Numbered from the stretch's first letter, positions 50,508 to 58,992 are shown. The stretch: DNA of 64,000 nt from Streptomyces camelliae (GCF_027625935.1 NZ_CP115300.1:1426001-1490000); one strand, 5' to 3'. Program-made: numbers and translations. Notes: generated by a model from the sequence alone, not told the origin.

Positions 50508-51429
50508 GGCCGTACCTCTCCTCCGCCTGCCAGAAGTACACGAAGCCGCCGGCGAAGACGGCCACGGCCCAGAACAGGGCGATGGCCCACACGTGCGGGG
50601 GCAGGTTCGCGGCACCGTAGCCGTCGATCAGCGCGTAGCGCATCAGGTCCATGTAGACGGCGGCGGGGTTGGCCTGGAGCAGCCGGACCGCGATCTCGGA
50701 GCGGCCCTCCATCATCTTGCTGATGGAGAACATCACGCCCGAGGTGTACATCCAGGTGCGCAGGACGAACGGCATCAGCTGGGCGAGGTCCGGCGTCTTG
50801 GCGCCCATGCGGGCCACGATCAGCGCGAGCCCGGTGTTGAACAGGAACTGCAGCAGCAGGACCGGCACGATCAGCAGCCAGGCCGGGCTCGGGTAGCTGC
50901 CGAATCCGATCGCCACGATGAACATCACGATCATCGAGAACAGCAGCTGCTGGAGCTGCTGGAGCGAGAAGGAGATCGGCAGCGAGGCGCGCGGGAAGTG
51001 CAGGGCGCGCACCAGTCCCAGATTGCCGGAGATCGCCCGGACGCCCGACATGACCGAACTCTGCGTGAACGTGAACACGAAGACCCCGGTGACCAGGAAC
51101 GGGATGTACACGTCCTGGGACAGGCCGCGGCTCGCGTGCAGGATGACGCCGAAGATGAAGTAGTACACGCCCGCGTTCAGCAGCGGGGTCGCCACCTGCC
51201 AGAGCTGGCCGAGCTTGGCCTGGCTGTACTGGGCCGTCAGCTTCGCCTGGGAGAAGGCGAGGATGAAGTGGCGCCTGCCCCACAGCTGGCGGACGTACTC
51301 GGCGAGCGAGGGGCGGGCGCCGCTGACGGCGAGGCCGTACCTGGCGGCGAGCTGCGCGGCCGTCAGTCCCTCGTCGGGCGACGGTATCGCGCTCACCGCG
51401 ACACCGCCGTCATGCGTTGTGTGACTCAC
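50500..51429 (-). CDS. ABC exporter permease (Wzm/TagG-like, ABC-2 type)
   Basis: A 309-residue ABC-2 permease. After a roughly 45-residue cytoplasmic N-terminus, SLAEYVRQLWGRRHFILAF and SQAKLTAQYSQAKLGQLWQV precede about six membrane helices (NAGVYYFIFGVIL, PFLVTGVFVFTFTQ, LLFSMIVMFIVAIGF and others). The family exports O-antigen, teichoic acid or galactan-type glycans. It is paired with the ATPase gene by an 8-bp overlap and follows the glycosyltransferase gene after 58 bp. Confidence 0.92.
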   Translation of the reverse strand: MSHTTHDGGVAVSAIPSPDEGLTAAQLAARYGLAVSGARPSLAEYVRQLWGRRHFILAFSQAKLTAQYSQAKLGQLWQVATPLLNAGVYYFIFGVILHASRGLSQDVYIPFLVTGVFVFTFTQSSVMSGVRAISGNLGLVRALHFPRASLPISFSLQQLQQLLFSMIVMFIVAIGFGSYPSPAWLLIVPVLLLQFLFNTGLALIVARMGAKTPDLAQLMPFVLRTWMYTSGVMFSISKMMEGRSEIAVRLLQANPAAVYMDLMRYALIDGYGAANLPPHVWAIALFWAVAVFAGGFVYFWQAEERYGRG

Positions 51430-51454
51430 GAGTGGAATCCGGAATCTCTTGGTA

Positions 51455-51488
51455 AGAAGCTTGCTCTCTTCAGGTAAGAGAAGCTTCT
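51455..51488 (-). other. AT-rich hairpin between the glycosyltransferase and permease genes
   Basis: AGAAGCTT (51455-51462) and AAGCTTCT (51481-51488) are inverted, and the inner CTCTCTT/AAGAG extends the stem, giving a long imperfect hairpin. It overlaps the glycosyltransferase stop codon. It could partially terminate or stabilise the mRNA, altering the ratio of enzyme to exporter. Confidence 0.5.
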
Positions 51489-52369
51489 CAGATCACCGGA
51501 GGCCGGCCCAGCCGGGTCAGCCGCCACACCGTGCGCCAGCGCATGGGGCGGCGCGGGCCGCACTCGGTCGTCCAGCCCTCCTTGAAGCCGCCGAACCAGG
51601 CCTTCAGGGCCGGCACCGACGGGCGGCGCAGCAGCGTGAGCAGCAGCCAGACGCCGAGGTAGACGGGGACGAGCAGCGCGGGCAGGTTGCGGCGGGCCAG
51701 CCAGACGCGGTTGCGGGCGACCATGCGGTGGTAGACCGCGTGCCGCGAGGGCGCCGTCGTCGGGTGGTACAGGACCATGTCCGACCGGTAGTCGATCAGC
51801 CAGCCGGCGTCCAGGGCCCGCCAGGCCAGGTCGGTCTCCTCATGGGCGTAGAAGAACTCGCCCGGCAGGACGCCGGCCTCGGCGAAGACCTTGGTGCGTA
51901 CGGCGTTGGCGCCGCCCAGGAAGGTGGTGACGCGCGAGGAGCGCATCGGGTCGGAGGCGCGCAGCCGGGGCACGTGGCGGCGCTGGGTCTCGCCGGTGTC
52001 GGGGTCGGCGATGCGGAAGCTGATGATGCCGAGCTCCGGGTCGGCCTCGAACGCCTCCCGGCACAGCTGGGCGGTGTCGTGGCGGGCGAGCAGGCCGTCG
52101 TCGTCCAGGAACAGCAATATGTCGACTTCACGACCGCCGGGACCGAACGCCTCGATGCCGACATTGCGGCCGCCGGGGATGCCCAGGTTCTCGGGCAGCT
52201 CGACCGTGCGGACACCCTCGGGGACGTCCGGGACGGGCGAACCGTTGCCGACGACGACCACCTCGACCGGGTCGCCGTCCTGCTTGGCCACCGAGTCGAT
52301 CAGGGCCCGCAGCTCCTCGGGCCGGTTGCCCATCGTGATGATGACGGCGCCGACCTTCACGGCGCTCAC
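51488..52369 (-). CDS. Family 2 glycosyltransferase
   Basis: A 293-residue GT-A-fold glycosyltransferase. The N-terminal nucleotide-binding strand is VGAVIITMGNRPEELRALID; the metal-binding acidic cluster is ILLFLDDDGLLAR (DxD-like); the acceptor region is GEFFYAHEETDLAWRALDAG with ED-type catalytic acids. A hydrophobic segment (LLVPVYLGVWLLLTLL) near the C-terminus may associate with the membrane. GTG 52369 overlaps the CDP-alcohol transferase stop by 4 bp. Sugar and acceptor are unknown. Confidence 0.9.
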   Translation of the reverse strand: MSAVKVGAVIITMGNRPEELRALIDSVAKQDGDPVEVVVVGNGSPVPDVPEGVRTVELPENLGIPGGRNVGIEAFGPGGREVDILLFLDDDGLLARHDTAQLCREAFEADPELGIISFRIADPDTGETQRRHVPRLRASDPMRSSRVTTFLGGANAVRTKVFAEAGVLPGEFFYAHEETDLAWRALDAGWLIDYRSDMVLYHPTTAPSRHAVYHRMVARNRVWLARRNLPALLVPVYLGVWLLLTLLRRPSVPALKAWFGGFKEGWTTECGPRRPMRWRTVWRLTRLGRPPVI

Positions 52370-53145
52370 TTCAGCCTGCTGGAGGCGAGGATGGACACCA
52401 GGTGCAGCAGGGTCTGCAGCAGGGCGATGCCGGCCAGCACCGCGACACCCAGCCGGGAGAAGAACAGATCGCCGCGCACCTGGTCGACGATCGACAGGAC
52501 CAGGATGAGCAGGGACGCCTCGATGCCGAGGATCAGCCGGTGGAACTTCAGCATGGCGGCGGCCCTGCGGGCCAGCGCCATACCGGAGGAGCGCATCTCG
52601 GACGCCGACTCCTGCACCGGCGGCTTGCCCGCCTGGTGGCGGGCGACGCCGACGAGGTCGGTCTCGGCCTTGATGAGGATGGCACCGAGCGCGGCCAGCG
52701 TGCCGAGGAAGGCCCACAGCCAGTCGATACGGCCGCCGCCCCACAGGTCGGCGGCGCGCAGCCCGAAGCCCACGAGCACCGCGGCATCGGTGAGGTAGGC
52801 GCCGACCCGGTCCAGGTAGACGCCGTTCAGCGAGTACTGCTTCTTCCAGCGCGCGATCTCGCCGTCGACGCAGTCCAGCAGCAGGTACATCTGGACGCAG
52901 ACCACGCCGAGCACGGCGCCCCAGATCCCCGGCACCAGCAGGGCCGGGGCCGCGAGCACGCCGAAGACGGTCATCAGGTACGTGAGCTGGTTGGGCGTGA
53001 CCCTGGTGTTCACCAGGTAGCGGTCGACCCGCAGGGACACCTCACGCATGTAGAGGCGTCCCATCCAGTGCTCACCGCTGCGCCGGTCCTTCACCCCGGC
53101 GGGGTGGACGACCGGACGGAGTTCAGCTACCGATGGCCTTGACAT
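52366..53145 (-). CDS. CDP-alcohol phosphatidyltransferase, fourth motif Asp replaced
   Basis: A 259-residue membrane enzyme of the CDP-alcohol phosphotransferase family, which moves a phospho-alcohol from CDP to an acceptor alcohol. The signature is LLLDCVDGEIARWKKQYSL then NGVYLDRVGAYLTD. Asp91, Asp94 and Asp112 match the first three conserved aspartates, but the fourth, normally the catalytic base, is Ala116. About six membrane helices are visible. It overlaps the dehydrogenase gene by 23 bp and the glycosyltransferase by 4 bp. Confidence 0.9.
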   Translation of the reverse strand: MSRPSVAELRPVVHPAGVKDRRSGEHWMGRLYMREVSLRVDRYLVNTRVTPNQLTYLMTVFGVLAAPALLVPGIWGAVLGVVCVQMYLLLDCVDGEIARWKKQYSLNGVYLDRVGAYLTDAAVLVGFGLRAADLWGGGRIDWLWAFLGTLAALGAILIKAETDLVGVARHQAGKPPVQESASEMRSSGMALARRAAAMLKFHRLILGIEASLLILVLSIVDQVRGDLFFSRLGVAVLAGIALLQTLLHLVSILASSRLK

Positions 53146-54184
53146 AGTCGGCGTAGATGTCCTTGATCTGGTTCGGCTTGAGGGCGAGGTGTTCGAGGAT
53201 CGTGTAGCGGCCCGGCCTGGTCTCGGGAGCGAACTCCACGGCGCGGACGAACTCGTCCACGGTGAAGCCGATCTCCTCCGGCAGCACCGGAAGCCCGTGC
53301 CGGCGCAGCACCTCCGCCGTGTGGACCGCGTCCTCGTGGGCCCCGCGCAGGTACGTCGCGAAGGCCGCGCCGAGCCCGCACTGTTCGCCATGGGCGGCCG
53401 CCCGCTTGGGGAACAGCAGGTCGAAGGCGTGGTTGATCTCGTGGCAGGAGCCGGAGGACGGGCGCGAGTCACCGGAGATCGACATCGAGATGCCGCTGAG
53501 GACCAGCGCCTCGGCGAGCACCTGGAGGAAGTCGTTGTCACCGATGCCGCCGGGGTGGCGCAGGACCGCCTCGCCGGCCTGGCGGGCCATGGCCGCGGCG
53601 AGACCGTCGATCTTCTCGCCGTTGACCCGGTTGGACAGCTCCCAGTCGGCGACCGCGTTGATGTTGGAGATCGCGTCGCCGATGCCGGCCCGGACGAAGC
53701 GGGCCGGGGCCTCGCGGATCACGTCCAGGTCGATGACGACGGCGATCGGGTTCGGCACACCGTAGGAGCCGCGCCCGGCGTCGTTGTCGAGGGTGGCGAC
53801 CGGCGAGCACAGGCCGTCGTGCGCGAGGTTCGTCGGTACGGCGACCAGGGGCAGGCCGACGCGGGCCGACGCGAACTTGGCGCAGTCGATGATCTTGCCG
53901 CCGCCGAGCCCGACCACGGCGTCGTAGTGGCCGGACTTCATCTCGCCGGCCAGCCGGATGGCGTCGTCGAGCGTGCCGCCACCCACCTCGTACCAGGAGG
54001 CGCCCGGCAGCGAGGGGGCGATGCGCTCGCGCAGCCTGGCACCGGAGCCGCCGCTGACGGCGACGGCGAGCCGGCCGGACTGCGCGATGCGCTCGTCGGC
54101 GAGGACGCCGGCCAGGTCGTCCAGGGCACCCGGGCGGATGTCCACGACGACCGGCGAGGGAATGAGCCGGGTCAGTAGCGGCAC
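53123..54184 (-). CDS. Glycerol-1-phosphate dehydrogenase-like (EgsA/AraM family)
   Basis: A 353-residue enzyme of the Fe-ADH_2 family. It resembles archaeal and AraM-type sn-glycerol-1-phosphate dehydrogenases: VVGLGGGKIIDCAKFASAR, VPTNLAHDGLCSPVA, and SGDSRPSSGSCHEINHAFD then AAAHGEQCGLGAAF. Asp170, His248 or His252, and His265 are the expected metal ligands. It would reduce dihydroxyacetone phosphate to sn-glycerol-1-phosphate, though another polyol phosphate is possible. GTG 54184 overlaps the nucleotidyltransferase gene by 13 bp. Confidence 0.85.
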   Translation of the reverse strand: MPLLTRLIPSPVVVDIRPGALDDLAGVLADERIAQSGRLAVAVSGGSGARLRERIAPSLPGASWYEVGGGTLDDAIRLAGEMKSGHYDAVVGLGGGKIIDCAKFASARVGLPLVAVPTNLAHDGLCSPVATLDNDAGRGSYGVPNPIAVVIDLDVIREAPARFVRAGIGDAISNINAVADWELSNRVNGEKIDGLAAAMARQAGEAVLRHPGGIGDNDFLQVLAEALVLSGISMSISGDSRPSSGSCHEINHAFDLLFPKRAAAHGEQCGLGAAFATYLRGAHEDAVHTAEVLRRHGLPVLPEEIGFTVDEFVRAVEFAPETRPGRYTILEHLALKPNQIKDIYADYVKAIGS

Positions 54185-54924
54185 GCGATGTCCCGTCCCT
54201 TGGCGAGGTCGTCGTGGTTGTCGATCTCGACCCACTGGACGTCACCGATCGGCGCCACGTCGATCCGGAAGCCGCGGTTGACCAGCTCCTGGTAGCCGTG
54301 CTCGTAGAACTGCTGCGGGTCGGTCTCCCAGACCGCCTTCAGCGCGTCGGCCAGCTCGGGGGCGGCGTCGCCCTCGATCAGGGTGACGCCGATGTACTCA
54401 CCGGTGGCCTCGGCGGGGTCCATCAGCTTGGTGATCTTCGTCATGCCCTTCTCGGCGTCGACGACGACCTTCATCTCCTCGTCCGCGAGGGACTTCACGG
54501 TGTCGAGGGCGAGGATGATCTTCTTGCCGTCGCCACGCGCGGCGAGCAGGGTCTTCTCGACGGAGACCGGGTGGACGGTGTCGCCGTTGGCGAGGATCAC
54601 GCCGTCCTTGAGGGCGTCACGGCCGCACCACAGGGAGTAGGCGTTGTTCCACTCCTCGGCCTTGTCGTTGTCGATGAGAGTGAGCTTGAGGCCGTACTTC
54701 TGCTCCAGGGCCGCCTTGCGCTCGTACACGGCCTCCTTGCGGTAGCCGACGATGATCGCGACCTCGGTCAGACCGATCTCGGCGAAGTTGCCGAGGGTGA
54801 GGTCGAGCACCGTGATGGAGTCCTCTATTCCCGTCGGCCCCACCGGCACCAGCGCCTTGGGCAGGGTGTCGGTGTAGGGGCGCAGACGCCGTCCGGCGCC
54901 GGCCGCCAGCACGAGGCCGATCAT
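54172..54924 (-). CDS. Sugar/polyol-phosphate nucleotidyltransferase (cytidylyltransferase-like)
   Basis: A 250-residue NTP transferase with the signature VLAAGAGRRLRPYTDTLPKA followed by LVPVGPTGIEDS. The acidic metal motif is ILANGDTVHPVS. It is close in type to phosphocholine and inositol-1-phosphate cytidylyltransferases (LicC-like, with EWNNAYSLW). Given two CDP-alcohol transferases in the operon, CTP is the likely nucleotide and the dehydrogenase product a likely substrate. It overlaps the DUF5941 gene by 4 bp. Confidence 0.88.
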   Translation of the reverse strand: MIGLVLAAGAGRRLRPYTDTLPKALVPVGPTGIEDSITVLDLTLGNFAEIGLTEVAIIVGYRKEAVYERKAALEQKYGLKLTLIDNDKAEEWNNAYSLWCGRDALKDGVILANGDTVHPVSVEKTLLAARGDGKKIILALDTVKSLADEEMKVVVDAEKGMTKITKLMDPAEATGEYIGVTLIEGDAAPELADALKAVWETDPQQFYEHGYQELVNRGFRIDVAPIGDVQWVEIDNHDDLAKGRDIACRY

Positions 54925-56717
54925 GCGGGTTCTCCTTCATCGTGTACGGCGGGCGCCCCTGCGGACACCCAGAAGCGGATGCTCTCGGCGAGCACCACGA
55001 GGGCGACGACCACGGCGAGGACCGTGAGCGCGACCGTGAACTGCGAAGCGGTGAGCACCGCGGCCAGGACGGCGACGAGCAGCGTCCGCCCCTCGTGCCC
55101 CCCGATGACGCGCGTCAGCCAGGCCGGGGGTGCTCCGGCGTTGCCGCGGATGCGGTACACCGTGTCGTAGTGATGGTAGGCGACGGCGGCCACCAGCCCG
55201 AAAGCCGCCGGCAGGGCTCCGTTCACCCCCGCCTTGTCCGCGAGCACGAGCACGGTGCCGTACTCCGCGGCCCGGAAGAAGGGCGGGACCAGCCAGTCGA
55301 GGGCGCCCTTGAGGGGGCGGGCGACGGCCAGCGGGGACTGCAGGACGTAGAAGAGGGCGCCGAGGACGGGCCACCAGCTGCCGTACGGGGCGAGCCGGGC
55401 GGCGAGCACGACGACGGCGCCGCCGACCAGGGCGGTGTACGCGGGGGCCCGCAGGGACACCCGGCGGGCGACGCGGGTCAGCCCCTGCGCGAGCGGTCCG
55501 CTGTCCGCGAGGTCGGCCAGCGCCCGCGCGGCCCGGTCGGTGCGCTTCGCCTTGCGGGTCAGCGACCGCAGGACCCGGCCGGCCGTGGTGTACGTCGCCG
55601 CGAAGGCGCAGCCGACGAGCAGGACGTAGAAGGTGATCCGGGGCGTGGTGGCCGCGGTGAGGACCGCGATCATCGCCCAGCGCTCACCGATGGGCAGGAC
55701 GATCATCCGCCGCACCCACACCGTCCAGCCGACGCTGTCCAGCTTGTCGGAGAGGGCGGCGGTGGGGCTGGTGTTGGCGGTGGCGTCGTGGTTGGCCTCG
55801 TTGAAGGAGAAGTCGACCACGTGCCGGCAGGTCTGGAGGACCATCGCGCCGAGGGCGAGGGCCCATACGTCGTCGCCGCCCCGGGCCGCGCCGAGGGCGA
55901 GGCCGGCGTAGTAGGCGTACTCCTTGGCCCGGTCGAAGGTGGCGTCCAGCCAGGCGCCGAGGGTGGAGTACTTCAGGGCGTACCGGGCGAGCTGGCCGTC
56001 GGTGCAGTCCAGCACGAAGGACGCGATGAGCAGCACGCCGGCCGCGATGAACCCCGCGCGCGTGCCCGTCGCCGCGCAGCCGGCCGCGATCAGGGCGGTG
56101 AGCAGCGAGGCCGTGGTGACCTGGTTCGGGGTCAGGCCCCGGCGGGCACACCAGCGGGCGAGGTGGCGCGAGTAGGGGCTGATGAAGAACGTGGTGAAGA
56201 AGCCGTCACGGGACTTCACGGCCGACTTCAGGCGTACGGCCTCGTCGTCGACGGCGGCGACGGCCTGCCGGGCCTCGTTGCGTCCTTGCGGGTCGGCGGG
56301 GACGGCGGCGACCAGGCTGCCCAGCTCGGGCCGGTGCACCTCGCCGCCGTCGGCGTCCAGGACGGTGACGATGCGGTCGGCGAGGCTGTCCACGGCGAGC
56401 GCGATACCGCCCCCGGCGGAGGTCTCGCGGGCCACGGCCCGGGTCAGCGCCTGCCGGGCGGCCGGCTGGGCGGTGACGGCGCCGGGGATCGCGGAGAGCG
56501 GGAAGCGCGGGTCGGTCAGGCCGAGGCGCAGCGCGTGCGGGTGGCCGACGAAGCGGGCGTCGACCAGGGCCACGCGCTCACCGGCGGGAGCGGCGGCGAG
56601 CAGGGTCTCGGCCTCGGAGGCGTCCGCCGCGGTCCGGACGTCGAAGCCGAGGGACCGCAGATCGTTCTCAAGGGCCGATCCGGGGACCGGCTGACCGGTG
56701 ACGATGGCGGTCGGCAA
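54921..56717 (-). CDS. CDP-alcohol phosphotransferase with DUF5941 domain
   Basis: A 598-residue multidomain membrane protein. Residues 1-165 are a soluble domain with a nucleotidyl-binding-like start (MPTAIVTGQPVPGSALENDL). Residues about 170-390 are a CDP-alcohol phosphotransferase with the full signature VLDCTDGQLARYALKYSTL then GAWLDATFDRAK (Asp237, Asp240, Asp258, Asp262). The C-terminal roughly 190 residues are a second polytopic region matching DUF5941. The TTG start (56717) is preceded by AGGGAGTGA. It leads the seven-gene operon and diverges from galE. Confidence 0.85.
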   Translation of the reverse strand: MPTAIVTGQPVPGSALENDLRSLGFDVRTAADASEAETLLAAAPAGERVALVDARFVGHPHALRLGLTDPRFPLSAIPGAVTAQPAARQALTRAVARETSAGGGIALAVDSLADRIVTVLDADGGEVHRPELGSLVAAVPADPQGRNEARQAVAAVDDEAVRLKSAVKSRDGFFTTFFISPYSRHLARWCARRGLTPNQVTTASLLTALIAAGCAATGTRAGFIAAGVLLIASFVLDCTDGQLARYALKYSTLGAWLDATFDRAKEYAYYAGLALGAARGGDDVWALALGAMVLQTCRHVVDFSFNEANHDATANTSPTAALSDKLDSVGWTVWVRRMIVLPIGERWAMIAVLTAATTPRITFYVLLVGCAFAATYTTAGRVLRSLTRKAKRTDRAARALADLADSGPLAQGLTRVARRVSLRAPAYTALVGGAVVVLAARLAPYGSWWPVLGALFYVLQSPLAVARPLKGALDWLVPPFFRAAEYGTVLVLADKAGVNGALPAAFGLVAAVAYHHYDTVYRIRGNAGAPPAWLTRVIGGHEGRTLLVAVLAAVLTASQFTVALTVLAVVVALVVLAESIRFWVSAGAPAVHDEGEPA

Positions 56718-56968
56718 CCGAACTCACTCCCTGGGTACCGGCGCGCTGGCGCCGGTCGATCGCATGATGGGGGCGCCTGTCTGCGGCACCCGGGCGGCAT
56801 GTCGGCGAAGGCTATCGGATGGTTCCGGACCCGTGTTCACCGGCCGTTCACGGCCCCGTCCTCGGCGGCTGCCCCGGCCTTTGCCGCGATCATCATCGGG
56901 GATGCGGGGCCCGGCCCACAAACCCGTCGGCGCAGACCCGGGCAACCGGGACACACCGGGGACCGGCT

Positions 56969-56983
56969 TAGGCTGGTCGACCA
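56969..56983 (+). promoter_or_regulatory. -10 element placing a leaderless start at galE
   Basis: TAGGCT (56969-56974) lies 8 nt before the galE ATG, and no ribosome site is present between them. The spacing predicts transcription starting at or next to the ATG. No clear -35 is seen, as is frequent in Streptomyces. Confidence 0.45.
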
Positions 56984-57954
56984 TGACATGGCTGATCACC
57001 GGCGGAGCCGGATACATCGGAGCACATGTGGCACGGGCCATGACGGGCGCCGGGGAGAGCGTCGTGGCACTGGACGACCTGTCGGCGGCGGTACCCGAGC
57101 GGCTGCCCGCGGACGTCCCGCTCGTCGAGGGCTCGACGCTGGACGGGGACCGGCTGAAGCGGGTCTTCGCGGAGTACGGCGTCACGGGCGTCGTCCATCT
57201 CGCGGCGCGCAAGCAGGTCGGGGAGTCGGTGGCGGAGCCCACCCGCTACTACCGGGAGAACGTCGGCGGTCTGGCCACACTCCTGGACGCGGTCGCAGCG
57301 GCCGGGATCCGGCGGCTGCTGTTCTCCTCGTCGGCGGCCGTGTACGGCAATCCGGACGTGGACCTGATCACCGAGGACACCCCGTGCGCCCCGGTGAACC
57401 CCTACGGCGAGACCAAGCTGGCCGGTGAGTGGCTGGTGCGGGCGGCGGGGCAGGCGTACGGCATCTCCACGGTGTGCCTGCGCTACTTCAACGTGGCGGG
57501 CGCGGCGACGCCGGAGCTGGCGGACACGGGGGTGTTCAACATCGTGCCGATGGTCTTCGACCGGCTCACCCGCGACGAGGCCCCGCGGATCTTCGGTGAC
57601 GACTATCCGACGCCCGACGGCACGTGCGTCCGGGACTACATCCACGTGGCCGATCTCGCCGAGGCCCACCTGGCCGCGGCCCGCCGTCTCTCCGAGAGCG
57701 GCGCGTCGGGCGACCTGACGCTGAACATCGGCCGGGGCGAGGGCGTCTCGGTGCGGGAGCTGATCACGGTCATCGGCGAGGTCACCGGGGACCGCCGGGA
57801 GCCGCTGGTGGAGGCGCGACGGCCGGGTGACGCCCCTCGCGCGGTCGCCTCGGCCGAGCTCGCCGCGAAGGAACTGGGCTGGCGGGCCCGGCGCGACGTC
57901 CACGAGATGGTCACGTCGGCCTGGCAGGGCTGGCAGCGGCACCACGGCGCCTGA
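56983..57954 (+). CDS. galE: UDP-glucose 4-epimerase (GalE-like)
   Basis: A 323-residue extended short-chain dehydrogenase that interconverts UDP-glucose and UDP-galactose. The NAD motif is WLITGGAGYIGAHVARAM at the N-terminus. The catalytic Ser/Tyr/Lys are in LLFSSSAAVYG and NPYGETKLAGEW; LRYFNVAGA, PDGTCVRDYIHVADLAEAHL and NIGRGEGVSV complete the fold. It diverges from the glycoconjugate operon and may feed UDP-galactose to it or to general metabolism. ATG 56983 appears leaderless. Confidence 0.93.
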   Translation: MTWLITGGAGYIGAHVARAMTGAGESVVALDDLSAAVPERLPADVPLVEGSTLDGDRLKRVFAEYGVTGVVHLAARKQVGESVAEPTRYYRENVGGLATLLDAVAAAGIRRLLFSSSAAVYGNPDVDLITEDTPCAPVNPYGETKLAGEWLVRAAGQAYGISTVCLRYFNVAGAATPELADTGVFNIVPMVFDRLTRDEAPRIFGDDYPTPDGTCVRDYIHVADLAEAHLAAARRLSESGASGDLTLNIGRGEGVSVRELITVIGEVTGDRREPLVEARRPGDAPRAVASAELAAKELGWRARRDVHEMVTSAWQGWQRHHGA

Positions 57955-57982
57955 GCGAGGGCACCGGCCGGGCCCAGCCCGC

Positions 57983-58023
57983 GCCCCCTTGACCTGCGGA
58001 ACGTTTCCCCAGGTCAAGGGGGC
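57983..58023 (+). terminator. 14-bp perfect hairpin after galE
   Basis: GCCCCCTTGACCTG and CAGGTCAAGGGGGC pair perfectly around a 13-nt loop, 28 nt after the galE stop. It is a good terminator. Its right arm contains AAGGGGG, which would be the ribosome site for the ATG at 58028. Confidence 0.75.
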
Positions 58024-58027
58024 ATAG

Positions 58028-58330
58028 ATGTTCGGTGCCGCGTTGCCCCGTACCGCCCACGGGAAGATGGTGCACGAGCTCCGGGGCTGCCTCGGCGATC
58101 CCTTCGGCGTGGAGCACCGCACCTTCCGGCTGGAGCCGGGCGGACACGCGGAGCACGAGGCACATCTGTGCCACGGAACGCACGTACGGGTGATGGCGCC
58201 CGTGGGCGGTTCCCGGCGGCGGCCGCAGGGCACGATGATCTACCGGGTCCCCGTCCCGGTACGGCGCCGCGCGCGGACGTGCGGGGAAGTGCCGGGAGTG
58301 CCGGATTCGTACGGCAGACTTGGGGTGCGA
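58028..58330 (+). pseudogene. Coding-like remnant upstream of idi (acyl-CoA ligase C-terminus?)
   Basis: The frame from ATG 58028 has strongly GC-biased third positions and runs into the idi frame without a stop. It begins MFGAALPRTAHGKMVHELRG, which resembles the C-terminal LPRTxxGK...ELR motif of acyl-CoA and other AMP-forming ligases. The rest (for example GVEHRTFRLEPGGHAEHEAH) is not recognised. It is most simply debris of a deleted ligase gene. Alternatively it is a small gene of unknown function or an N-terminal extension of idi. Confidence 0.35.
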
Positions 58331-58351
58331 AGAACGAGGCGAAGGATGGGT

Positions 58352-58945
58352 ATGCCGATCACACCTGCCACCGCGACGCAACTCTCGTCGCAGGACACCG
58401 CAGAGGCGATTTTGCTGGAACTGGTCGACGAGAAGGGTGTGACGATCGGCACGGCGGAGAAGCTCGCCGCGCACCAGCCGCCGGGGCAGCTGCACCGCGC
58501 GTTCTCGGTGTTCCTCTTCGACGAGCAGGGCAGGCTGCTGCTCCAGCAGCGGGCGCTCGGCAAGTACCACTCCCCCGGTGTGTGGTCCAACACCTGCTGC
58601 GGCCACCCCTACCCCGGCGAGGCGCCGTTCGCGGCGGCGGCCCGGCGCACGTTCGAGGAGCTGGGCGTGTCGCCCTCGCTGCTCGCGGAGGCGGGCACGG
58701 TCCGCTACAACCACCCGGACCCGGCCTCGGGCCTGGTCGAGCAGGAGTTCAACCACCTGTTCGTCGGCCTGGTGCAGGCGGAGCTCGCGCTGGACAAGGA
58801 GGAGGTCGCCCAGACCGCCTTCGTGACGGCCGCCGAGCTGGCCGAGCGGCATGCCCGCGACCCGTTCTCGGCGTGGTTCATGACCGTGCTGGACGCCGCC
58901 CGCCCGGCGATCAGGGAACTGACCGGCCCGTCCGCGGGCTGGTGA
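58352..58945 (+). CDS. idi: Isopentenyl-diphosphate delta-isomerase (type I)
   Basis: A 197-residue NUDIX-fold enzyme that interconverts IPP and DMAPP. Family motifs are RAFSVFLFDEQGRLLLQQRA, YHSPGVWSNTCCGHPYPGE (with the catalytic Cys) and AAARRTFEELGVSPSL, and VEQEFNHLFVGLV carries the catalytic glutamate. ATG 58352 follows AAGGATGGGT. Its presence near the hopanoid operon supports isoprenoid supply, as the MEP route gives both isomers but in fixed ratio. Confidence 0.95.
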   Translation: MPITPATATQLSSQDTAEAILLELVDEKGVTIGTAEKLAAHQPPGQLHRAFSVFLFDEQGRLLLQQRALGKYHSPGVWSNTCCGHPYPGEAPFAAAARRTFEELGVSPSLLAEAGTVRYNHPDPASGLVEQEFNHLFVGLVQAELALDKEEVAQTAFVTAAELAERHARDPFSAWFMTVLDAARPAIRELTGPSAGW

Positions 58946-58965
58946 GCGGCGCCACGGCGGTGTCA

Positions 58966-58992
58966 CGGGCCTGCGGTGCTACGGCAGGCCCG
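58966..58992. terminator. Bidirectional hairpin between idi and the ATPase gene
   Basis: CGGGCCTGC and GCAGGCCCG pair perfectly around a 9-nt loop. The right arm overlaps the last codons of the minus-strand ATPase gene. It lies 20 nt after the idi stop. Confidence 0.65.
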
